A DNA stretch of 10,109 nt from Monosiga brevicollis MX1 (lineage: Eukaryota; Opisthokonta; Choanoflagellata; Craspedida; Salpingoecidae). The stretch is from assembly GCF_000002865.3 (NCBI RefSeq), contig NW_001865051.1:914755-924863 (forward strand), written 5' to 3'. The notes below the pieces were generated by a model. That model was not told the origin of the DNA and made no database searches. It saw only the letters and a list, made by a program, of their open reading frames with translations. A program made the position numbers and the translations under genes. Positions 1 to 7,815 of this stretch are shown piece by piece; within the stretch, counting starts at the first letter, position 1, and every line of letters starts with the position of its first letter.

Positions 1-252
1 CCACCCAATGAGGAAACAGCTTGCTTACTAAGTGTTTAGAAAAAAAAATCGTCCCGGGCGTTTGTCAATCGAAATAAACCTTGAATGACCATTGATCAAT
101 CGGAACTTGTCTTGTCCATCTGCTTCTACCCACCAAGTTGTCTCATTGCTTCGCTGACTCGTCTTATGGCGCTGCCATTTGACATACCAATCAGAGCCAT
201 GTAGCCCTAGAGAGTCAAAGCCAAATAAGTTTCGTATGGAAAAGAAATGGGA

Positions 253-270
253 TTTATTTCAAAATAAATG
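253..270. terminator. Palindrome carrying AATAAA on both strands
   Basis: ATTTATTT and AAATAAAT form a perfect 8-bp inverted repeat around a two-base centre. It places AATAAA on the plus strand at 264-269 and on the minus strand at 259-254. Such a site could serve as a poly(A) signal for transcripts from either side. AATAAA is the usual animal poly(A) hexamer; its use here is inferred. AT-rich sequence can produce this by chance. Confidence 0.3.
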
Positions 271-290
271 ATTTTCTGGTCTTTGGGCTG

Positions 291-985
291 CTATGGCATC
301 CACAGGAAGCGTATGAACACAAGAGCACCCTCGTTTGATCCGCAAAAATTTAGCGCTTCTGCTGTGCTTGATTTGAAACGCACAGCAGACAGAATCGCCG
401 AGCACGACCCGAAATACTGACTGCCAATTAATCGCACCTGCCTCAATCCCAAGAGCAATATGTTGTTACAAAAAGGGAATACATATGTTACTTTCAAGGA
501 GGTGACCGAACTATCCCGCTGAACAACATATTAAGGTACATTCAAAAAAACAGATATCAATAACGATTAGAAGAAGGGCTTTTGGATCAACTCACAGACC
601 CTGAGGACGCTGTCGTTTTGAGAGCAGACGAGCACATCCCCTTCATAGCAATACATTCCCTTGCATCCCGTGTATAACTGTTCTGAAGCACAACAATTGA
701 CAATTGCTGTCCAGTAACACCACTACTCTCGCTTGTTTGCCGGTAATTTTGAGTTGCTATCGCACCAAATAATGAAAATAATCAGCTTGAAATGTGTGTG
801 TCTGTCTGTGGTCTCAACTTTGAAAACAATGCGTCACAAAGGTCACGGGGGGTTGTCGATTGCAGTAGCTGGCAGGAACACGCGAGAAAGTGGTGCCCCG
901 CAACCTCCGCCAACACCACCGCAGCCACCGTCGCATCGGACCATTCAAGTTCCCAAGATGCATCAAAGACAGGGCGATCAAACAT
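291..985 (-). other. Weak candidate for a small minus-strand gene
   Basis: Two minus-strand frames suggest, but do not establish, a small gene. One starts at a true ATG at 985, just downstream of a very AT-rich block, and runs 67 codons to 782; it contains a hydrophobic, Ala/Val-rich stretch. The other is an open frame of 68 codons ending with TAG at 291, only about 32 bases before a minus-strand AATAAA at 259-254. I could not find a good set of splice sites joining them, composition is unlike the window's real exons, and neither peptide resembles a family I know. Noncoding DNA is the more likely reading. Confidence 0.12.
358..389. repeat. Perfect 10-bp inverted repeat with 12-base loop
   Basis: TCTGCTGTGC at 358-367 is exactly complementary to GCACAGCAGA at 380-389, with a 12-base spacer. 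The stem has no mismatch and six of its ten pairs are G-C. The hairpin could form in DNA or in RNA from either strand. No function is assigned. Confidence 0.5.
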
Positions 986-1135
986 GAAAATTAATATAAA
1001 AAAATTAGCATGAAATTAAAAAGAAATTATGCGATAATTACGCCGTATCGGTCATGCCGTCTCTTCTTCCTTTCTCCTTCGCGCACTGACACCAAGTCAC
1101 GCACAACAACAACGACGCGGATGAAGCGCGGGTAT

Positions 1136-4100
1136 TTAGCTCTGGTCACCACTGCTACTTGTGGGCTGGGTTGTCGCCGTTGATACGGCAGCCGCTCGCG
1201 CCGCCGATTGTAGCTGAGCCTGGGCCTGAGCCAGACTCAAAGCGGGACCAGGCCCCATGGCCATGCTCATGGGTACCAGGCCCGTCGAGGTCGGTGCCCC
1301 AGCGCTGGTGGCCATCGTCCCACTCCGACCAACAGCACCCATACTGGCGGCTTGCAACAACTGCTGACTAAGCGCAAACTGTTGCGCCTGCTGCGCCGCC
1401 TGCGCCTCCGAGGTGGCGGCGCTGACACCACTGACCGTGGGTGCAAACGACGTCACACCCGGCCAGCGCATCGCGCTTGAAACCACTGGTCCCGAACCGG
1501 GCATCTGCAGACACATGTACGGCCAAGCTGCCGAAGGCACGGCATTCACCATCATCTGTGGGTACGATGGCATATAGACGCCCTGCCCTGCCCGCACACC
1601 AGACAGCGCAGGCGAAAGGAAGTACGGGGCGCCTGCCGCCGACATGGGCACAGAGGTACCCGGAGGCATCACAAACGGCAGGGCACCAGCCGCCATCGCT
1701 GCTGCCATAGCGGCCGCCGTGGTGGCGTTGGGTGCTGCCGCCGTGGTCGGGCCCGTGCTCTCCATTACGGTCGAGCCTGGCACCGGAGTCGCCACAGCGG
1801 GGACCTGACCCGAAGCAGCTGTCGTGGCAGCAGTAACGGTCGCACCTGCCGACTTGCCCGCATCCTCGGTACTATCCACCGTCTTGGAGCGCTTGGCATC
1901 CGGACCGGCCACACCAGTCTTGCTCTTGCGCTTCTCATCCGCAGCAGAGCCCTCAGCGCCCTCCTTGCCCCGGTCCTTCGCCCGAGATCGTGGTTTTGCA
2001 GCCTTCGCCTTGCCATCTGCCCCTGCATCACCTGCCTTGTCCTTGGGGGCCTTGTCCTTGGGGGTCTTGTCCTTCGGAGCCCGCGGCGCCTTCTCCTTGA
2101 CCGGTCGAGGTGCCTTCTCTTTCGGCACCTTGTCCTTGCTGACCTTCTCCTTCTTCACCCGCTTCTCAGCGGGCTTGACAGTACCACCGCTTGCGTCCGC
2201 AGCCTGGCCGCTCTGGGCGGCCGTCGTCGTCGGTGTAGGCTCCGCCGTCGTTGCAGGGACCGGAACCCCCGTCTCCGCTGTTGCTTCGGCGGCCGGTGCT
2301 CCAGGGTCAGCCACATCCTTGCCTTTGGTCGCGCGTATCCGCGACGTCGAAGCTCGTTTAGGCGTCTCCTTGCGTGTCACATTCTTGGGCTTCTTGGTCT
2401 TGCTGCCTTCACCCGATTCGCTCGCCCTCGCACTCTTGGTACTCTTGGTGCCCTTGCCACCCTTGGCATTCTCAGGCCCATCTGTTGCTGCAGCATCAGT
2501 TGCATCACCATCGCCCTTGAGCTCCTCTCCTGAAGCCTATGGGAGAGAAAAAGGGCGCATGGTCAAAAATTCGCCATGAACCAGGGCAGAGGACAGCTAA
2601 CCAGACCACGCCTCTCAACAGGAATGCATGACATACCGCAGTGGGACTTTCGTCTGCACTCGCGTTGGCGCGGTCTTTCGAGGCTCGAGTGCTCGTGGTC
2701 TCCTTGGCCTCCTTGACTGCGCTCACGAGCGAGGTACTGCTCTTACGTTGCTTGCTCATCTGAGCTTTGCGCGACCGCTCACGGCGCAGCTTCTCGCGTT
2801 CCTTTGTGTTGGACACAGGTACGAGTTGACAGCGTGATTTTTTTTTGTGACATAACAAGAAGCACACAAAAAAAACAACAGCACAACAAGAGAGAGAGAT
2901 CGAGAGATCGAGGGGAGGGGGAGAGAAGCACATTTCCAGCACAGCACACAATGTCTGTCTGAAGCAACCCTGATCAAACCCGTCCATGCACTTACGCCCT
3001 TGAAATTGAGCTCTTTCTTGTGCCGATAGTAGTACCAAACACACTCTGCCGTCGTTTTGTTCGGAAGGTGGGACGAGATGCGGTGAAAGCGCTTGGGGTG
3101 TAGCATGAAGCGGTGAAAAAAGATCTGCTTCTCCTCGGCGGACCAGACGTTGACATAGTCCAGCTCGCGATGCATGCTCTTGCTATTGCTCACAATTCGG
3201 TTGCGATCAATCAAACGACCCTTGTGGTACTTGTCATAGCCCACAAGCTGATCTTGTGGCTTAGTGACGCAGCCCTGCATGGCATGACCCCAGTCATGAA
3301 GGGGGGTTAACGCACGAGCCCACACCCAGCGCCAAACACCAGCAACACGAGTCCGCACTGAAGGACAACGAATTGACAAAAGGCCAACAACCAATCTGAA
3401 CAAAATCAAACACAAAAAAGCCGCTCAGCCGAGGAAGGAACACGCGGAATACCTTGAAAGTTAATAAGTTGGGATCGTTGTCAATATCCACGTGCTGCAC
3501 GTCATTGTTGGCTTGTGCGCGTGTCGTGCGCTGGGGGGTGCCGAGAGTCGTTGCCAGGTTCTGAACATTACAGACCCAACATCACAGCGCAAGAGTCAAA
3601 GTGACACCTCTGTGTCATGGCGTGTCGGTAGTCAAGAGGACGTTACACAAGTCGAAGCAACAAACCTCAAAAATCTCATTCTGGACGGCACCGCGACGCC
3701 GAAGTTCATCCGGATACACCGTTTCGAAGAATTTGTTGCGTCTATCACCACAAGGCAGTGAGCATGGTATGCGATGACAAGTCGGCGCCAGTGCTCTGGC
3801 CAATTTTGTGCCATGCCTCACGCTCGTTGTATCTATCTGCGAGCGGTCAAATTGAGTACACGTACTCCAAGAGCTCGTCACGATTGTTTTCAAATCGTTC
3901 GAGCATCAAAGCTTTCCACGAGTGCTTGTGGCGCTGATAACGGCGTGCGAGGGCCAGCTTCAACCGCTGCAGGCAGTCAAAGAGTTACAAAGGTGAGGTG
4001 TTGCGCTGGCAAAGCGGGCGATGCCAGCCACCACAGCGAGGGAGCAGGTCGGGCGCGGTAGCGGTGGCACACACCTCATCATATTGTTGCGTGTGATAAA

Positions 4101-5720
4101 TGTAGCGGCTCAGCCGACTTTTGAACGTGGTGTAGTGGGCCTGAGCTTCCTTGACCGATGCATACTCTTGCGGCTCCACGGCGACAAAGTTCTCCACCAC
4201 GGCATTTTGACGTTGCTCGACTGGCCGTGCTGCTTCCGCCTAAGTGTCACCAGCCCAAGTAGCATCAGGTAAGGACGCAAAACCAAGACATGCGTGCGGG
4301 ATACGGGTACTCGGACGCACAACTGCTCATCCATCAGGGACGTACCGCAGCTTTGTTTTGACGGTACACGCGCGTAATGAGGGCGCGCATAGATTCCTTG
4401 CTGCCCAAGTCTTCCATCGCGACGTCCGTGCTCAAGCCATTGGCTCGATTTTGGCGGTCAATCTCTAGATCCCGCTCTGTTTGCTCCAGACGTGCCTGCG
4501 CGTCAATTTTTCTGGATGAGCCACAGGCGACGGCGTCCTAGCTAGATTGGTAGGGCTGGCCAGTGACCGAGGCGGGTGAGGTCGTACCTGCAGCTTGGTG
4601 AGTTCGTGTTCAATGGCCGTGGCTTCCATGTCTTTGCTCTGCATCAAATTGAGCCAGTACTCCTTACGGCTTGTTTCTGAGTACGAGGTGATTTCGCCCC
4701 AAACATCACGGATGAGATTGTAGCTGCCCAATCGATGAATGCAAAAGTGGGAACGGGCCCGACAATGTGCTCGCGTAGCACAGCATGATCCAGAGTCAAC
4801 ATACCGGGAACGGAGGGCGTGGTGACAGTCGGCTTGGGGGGCTTGCGATTTGGAGTGGCAGCAGGGGCAGTGTGATTGGGCTTGGGCGAATCGAGGTTCA
4901 TAGGCGAGGCTGACATGGCTGCGGTCCCAGTTGGGGCCTGTGCGGTGGGCATGGGTGCAGCGGTGCGCCCAGGGGTGGATTGCGCACTAGGCGTTGGCAT
5001 GGCCTGTGCGATGGCCAGGGGAGAGGGTCGGGACAAGCCAGCGCTGCCGTTGGCGGCGCGACGGTCGAGGAGTGGTGGTCGCGTCTCTGCAACGGCAGCA
5101 GGGCTGTTCTGACGGGCGTCGGGTTGCTCAGATGGTGCTGGCGGGTGTGATGAGGTGCGGGAGGAGATGGACATGTGGTCATCATCCTGCTCGCCGTCCT
5201 CATCCGCACTGATTTCTTCCTCGCCGTCACCGCTGACTCGGCGGCCCGAGTGGTCACCGCTGCCCGTGGGCGTGACGTCTTCCCGATCGTCCTCGTCCAT
5301 GTCCTCATCGTCCGAGATGTCTGACACGTCGGATGATTCTTGATGGCGAGTCATGGCGCTAATCAGGGCGCGAGATTTGTCGACGGGTGGCCTTGGCACA
5401 TGCATTGGCGCAAAGTCACTCGGGTCCGCGACACCCACACCCCCTCGATCCAGCGCCGCCGCACGACGGTCCGCGGCAGCTGCAGCCGTGGGTGCCTCCA
5501 CCTGGCCAGGCGGTGGCGGCGGTGGAGGAAGCGAGAAGCGAGAACGGCCCACACCAACATTGGCTCCATTTACCGACCCCATCGAGGGATTAGCAGCACC
5601 CGGCCTCGCCTCCGCCGACGGGCGGGGCGCTGCCGTTGGGCGATCCCATCGCGACGGTCGTTCCGTCATCTCTCTCTCTCTCTCTCTGCCCAGCACGCTA
5701 CCAAATGAAAACGATGACAT
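1136..5720 (-). CDS. NCOR: NCoR/SMRT-family transcriptional corepressor (ten exons)
   Basis: Nuclear scaffold expected to recruit and activate a class I histone deacetylase (HDAC3-type) together with TBL1/GPS2-like partners. Exons on the minus strand: 5720-4805, 4676-4588, 4495-4346, 4239-4075, 3966-3866, 3741-3666, 3494-3453, 3274-2996, 2801-2637, 2536-1136. All phases agree and give 1127 aa. The start at 5720 is the first ATG after an in-frame TGA at 5735-5733. Residues 1-305 are disordered: polyproline, then an acidic Ser/Asp/Glu block. About 306-370 is a coiled coil that matches the TBL1/GPS2-binding helix of animal NCoR. About 371-505 is the charged helical region that follows. The DAD-SANT domain is at about 525-605, with NVW at 555-557, HPK at 572-574, a YYY run at 594-596 and KK at 599-600. 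From 607 on it is basic, then Ala/Thr/Met/Gln-rich. Animal NCoRs are about twice as long and carry a second SANT domain and CoRNR boxes; I see neither. Family call firm; individual splice sites less so. Confidence 0.85.
2036..2080 (-). repeat. 15-bp tandem repeat encoding KDK-x-P units
   Basis: Three near-identical 15-base units (2036-2050, 2051-2065, 2066-2080) lie in the last exon of the corepressor gene and encode Lys-Asp-Lys-x-Pro blocks. Looser copies (KEKAP, KDKVP) continue to about 2160. The segment, roughly residues 787-828, is strongly basic. The unit is a multiple of three, so gain or loss of copies keeps the frame. Basic low-complexity tracts of this kind often bind nucleic acid or act as nuclear-localisation signals; that role is inferred. 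Confidence 0.7.
2889..2930 (-). repeat. Pyrimidine-rich tract in corepressor intron 8
   Basis: The plus strand is almost purely GA-rich here, so the pre-mRNA of the minus-strand gene carries a long CT-rich tract within the intron at 2995-2802. It lies well upstream of the predicted acceptor at 2803-2802 (or an in-phase alternative nine bases further in). It could act as a polypyrimidine/splicing tract, or be simple-sequence expansion. Confidence 0.45.
5669..5687 (-). repeat. Coding CT/GA microsatellite near the corepressor start
   Basis: A 19-base dinucleotide run encodes alternating Arg-Glu residues at about residues 12-17 of the corepressor. A second ATG (5669-5667, residue 18) begins exactly where the run ends. 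Loss or gain of one dinucleotide would shift the frame from the first ATG but not from the second. Confidence 0.75.
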
Positions 5721-5878
5721 TAATATTGGTAATCAGGTTATCGTAGTTTTTATTCCTTCAAATGATACATTATAATTTCGCGCCTTAATTTGAAATCTCT
5801 CCGTTCAGGGCACAAGCGCTGCATTTTTCTTTTTTAATTTTTTGTTGTGGAGCACCATCATCTCTCATCTCATTCATC
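5721..5878. promoter_or_regulatory. Divergent promoter between corepressor and SPC25-like genes
   Basis: 158 bases separate the two outward-facing start codons (5720 minus, 5879 plus), so both 5' UTRs and core promoters must fit here unless upstream noncoding exons exist. It is AT-rich, with a TATAAT-like stretch at 5771-5776, a TTTCGCGCC E2F-type site at 5776-5784, a TTTGAAA at 5789-5795, an inverted CCAAT box (ATTGG, 5725-5729) and a T-rich run at 5824-5843. The CCAAT box is only five bases from the corepressor ATG, so it fits the SPC25 side better. Confidence 0.65.
5776..5795 (+). promoter_or_regulatory. CDE/CHR-like cell-cycle element (E2F site plus TTTGAA)
   Basis: TTTCGCGCC (5776-5784) matches the E2F/DP consensus. 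It is followed after a four-base spacer (TTAA) by TTTGAAA (5789-5795), the CHR motif bound by LIN54 of the MuvB/DREAM complex in animals. The four-base spacing is that of classic CDE/CHR promoters such as human CDC25C and CDK1. The element ends 83 bases before the ATG of the SPC25-like gene, a class of gene that is cell-cycle regulated in animals. Motifs are seen directly; function is inferred. Confidence 0.45.
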
Positions 5879-6460
5879 ATGCTGCTGGAGGCTGAAGCCA
5901 ATGCTGTGATCGAGCGCTTGCGCCGGCGCCTCGAACAGACGACCTCCATCGTTGCTGATTTCTGCCGCGATACCGTTGAACCCATCGTGCTTCGCAATGT
6001 GGCATGCCAGGAGAAGCTCGAGGATGCTCGCGGTGCGTGTGAGCGGACCACGCTCAGGGTTGGCTCACTCACATGCCCTATGTGGCAGCGGTGTGCGGGT
6101 TATGTGCCATGCTTTCCGCGCTGGTGCTCAGCACTTGTGTCTTGTACCTTGCTTGTTGTGGCCACGCAGTCGAGGCCGTTCAGCTGAAAGACCGTCAGGC
6201 GGATGCGGTGGTCCTTCGGGAGCGTCGTCGTGAGAGTGAGTGTCGTCGCAATGCAGAGCCAACGGTACAATTCACACTCAACCTTGCTTATCACGGCGCA
6301 TCCTTGTTCCTCTAGCTGCAAGCACGCGCAAGGCCGAGTCTGAGGCTCTGCAGGGCGAAATCCAGCAGTTGGAGGCTCGCTCAATGCAGTGTGCACGAAG
6401 CGTTGAGCTTCAGGCAGACGTTGTGGCCAAGCTCAAGCTAGAGCTCGAAGCTGTTGAACA

Positions 6461-6507
<47 letters not shown>

Positions 6508-7307
6508 ATAAAGCAAACAACAATGTCAGTCTCATGTTACCGTTCAACAATAGAAATGGAACAACTGCGTTCATCACACGATGAGCACATGAGCCACGTC
6601 AGCGCTGAAATGGCGCGCTATGCAGCCATGACAGGCATGGATTTGGCTCGCATCAAGGCACCCGGTACGTGGGCTCAGACCTTGATCCCATTCCGAAGGG
6701 AACCTCGCCCTATCGTGCGACTCTGTTCCCGGCAGCTCAACGGAACTTCATCTGGCTGGCTCAACGGGCAAACTGCAGATGGTTCCAACACCAAATGCAT
6801 GCGGTACACGCTGCAACACCTGTCCAGCTGTCCTGAGCAGACGGGTACCATCAAACTACTCTGGCGTGGCAATGCCTGCGAAGGTTAGCTGATCCGCTGG
6901 ACCTCCGCAGACTCTTATTAAAGGTCTTGTCCCTGATCATTTGCTCACCGTGCGCGCCGCTGACTTTCTGGTGCCGCCACGGTTTGATAGTGGTTGAGAC
7001 CTCGCCAGCCATCGAAGGGGCCGAAGCGGTTGTTGCTGCTTACAACGAGCACAAGCACATGCAGCTTCTGTTCATGGAGCTGCGACAGCTGTTTCAGGAG
7101 CATTATGCACCGGCCAAGGCGGAACAAAAGCGCGAACGCCGCGATGCCGCTCGTCGTGAAGAGGAGCGACGCCACCAGCTGCTTGAAGAATCCACTCTCA
7201 TGGCCGATTCCGTGCTTGAGGAGATGGACCGGCTGGCTCAAAGCCAGATTGATGACCCTGCTACAGAGGAGCAGGAGAACATCGAGCCAGTCCTGGGCCA
7301 AGCGTGA
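5879..7307 (+). CDS. SPC25: Coiled-coil protein, probable kinetochore subunit SPC25
   Basis: SPC25 pairs with SPC24 in the NDC80 complex, which links kinetochores to microtubules. Exons 5879-6032, 6170-6235, 6316-6462 and 6554-6664 join cleanly, all by phase-1 introns with good GT/AG sites; the last coding stretch ends at 7307. Residues 1-140 are almost entirely charged heptad-like coiled coil. Next comes a Y-(x4)-G-(hydrophobic/acidic)-RI segment like the start of the SPC25 globular (RWD) domain, later V-E-T-S-P-x-I-E-G, then an N-x(9)-hydrophobic-M-E-L-R-x-L-F block like the domain's last helix. About 67 further residues form a highly charged coil with an acidic end that human SPC25 lacks. 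The middle of the globular domain (6665-6992) is unresolved. One reading joins 6664 to 6924 but needs a one-base frame change near 6989 (286 aa). Another inserts a mini-exon 6736-6803 and then enters 6924 in the other frame (309 aa, no frameshift). Other coiled-coil families are not excluded. Confidence 0.6.
6463..6504 (+). repeat. (GT)21 microsatellite at a 5' splice site
   Basis: Exon 3 of the SPC25-like gene ends at 6462 and the intron begins with 21 uninterrupted GT units. They make up 42 of the intron's 91 bases. The first GT must be used to keep phase with the exon starting at 6554. If the intron were retained, the frame would read Val-Cys repeats and stop near 6584. Confidence 0.85.
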
Positions 7308-7633
7308 GGCATCATGCAGCGTGCTTGCTCCAAAATGACCGTGGATCATTGATACGACCTTGACTCGTGGTCATCCTCTGGCGGCCCTCGTCTCAATCAG
7401 CTCCTTGCGGACTGCAGGAAGTATATGTGTGTGTTTGTCTGAGCGTAGCGTCAGCATTAGATCTGAGTGACCTTGGCAATTGAATATATCGCTCACTCCC
7501 ACTCGATTTTTTTCTGGAACGTCAGCCAGCAGCAATGGCGTGTTAACAACCCTTTACAACTCTGGTAGAGCTGTTCTGCTTGAGTGGTCCACAACGATGA
7601 CAACTCAAAACAGAGAAAGTAAAAGTAATTTTT

Positions 7634-7639
7634 TTTATT
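7634..7639 (-). terminator. Poly(A) signal for the TRIT1-like gene
   Basis: AATAAA on the minus strand, about 177 bases past the stop codon at 7818-7816 and inside an A-rich run. It is the only exact hexamer I see on that strand in the intergenic region, so it is the best candidate for 3' end formation of this gene. Confidence 0.45.
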
Positions 7640-7744
7640 TTGCAAGCGGCGGCTAGTGGAATGGAAGGGGGCAGAGATAGTAGAACGTTTCAAAAGGCTT
7701 GCGAGGGCTCGCAGTTCCGGCGCGGCCGGGCAAGGTAATCTCGG

Positions 7745-7762
7745 CATTGACGGGCGTCAATG
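7745..7762. repeat. Perfect inverted repeat in the TRIT1-like 3' region
   Basis: CATTGACG and CGTCAATG flank a two-base centre (GG), giving a perfect 8-bp inverted repeat. It lies about 53 bases after the minus-strand stop, so it may be a small hairpin in the 3' UTR. The TGACG/CGTCA halves also resemble bZIP half-sites. No function is assigned. Confidence 0.4.
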
Positions 7763-7815
7763 TCGGTTCCATGAGTTTAGGGGAGGCGGTGATTTGATGG
7801 CAACACTCAACCAGC

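Larger units (their letters stand above)
1..1135. other. AT-rich intergenic stretch without a supported gene
   Basis: I see no convincing coding sequence. Reading frames here are short and composition is AT-richer than in the exons to the right. The part next to 1136 should be the 3' UTR of the minus-strand corepressor gene; a marked AT-rich block at about 985-1060 may mark its end. No clear AATAAA on the minus strand lies within 150 bp of that stop codon. Other landmarks are an AATAAA on the plus strand at 73-78 (possibly the end of a plus-strand gene lying off the window), two hexamers facing opposite ways at 254-269, and a perfect hairpin at 358-389. No tRNA-like fold or TTC-loop signature was seen. 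Confidence 0.6.
7308..7815. other. Convergent 3' intergenic region
   Basis: Space between the stop codon of the plus-strand SPC25-like gene and that of the minus-strand TRIT1-like gene. I see no coding exon or RNA gene. It contains a GT-rich patch (about 7423-7440), a possible variant poly(A) hexamer (AATATA, about 7483-7488) for the plus-strand gene, a T-rich run with a minus-strand AATAAA (7639-7634), and a perfect palindrome at 7745-7762. The part nearest 7815 is GC-rich and probably 3' UTR of the TRIT1-like gene. Confidence 0.55.

Noticed and set aside
497-508. AAGGAGGTGACC resembling a bacterial ribosome-binding site or 16S rRNA end
   Set aside because: The genes are intron-rich and eukaryotic, and no reading frame starts at the right distance; coincidence.
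733-987. 84-codon plus-strand frame with a Pro-rich patch
   Set aside because: No good start context, no splice-linked partner and no family resemblance; likely chance.
1824-2579. 251-codon open frame on the plus strand
   Set aside because: It is the antisense of the GC-rich last exon of the corepressor gene; its product is Ser/Ala/Val/Leu low-complexity with no domain, while the minus-strand reading continues a recognisable protein through in-phase splice sites.
4644-4804. Extension of corepressor exon 1 past 4805 in the same frame
   Set aside because: A strong GTATGT donor at 4804 and a phase-matched acceptor ending at 4677 join directly to a coiled coil that aligns with NCoR; the extension aligns with nothing.
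5353-5775. 140-codon open frame on the plus strand
   Set aside because: It is antisense to the first corepressor exon and runs into the promoter region; low complexity and no family resemblance.
6454-6888. Open frame with Val-Cys repeats
   Set aside because: The Val-Cys run is the (GT)21 intron read as protein; the segment after 6554 is a real exon but the part before is intron.
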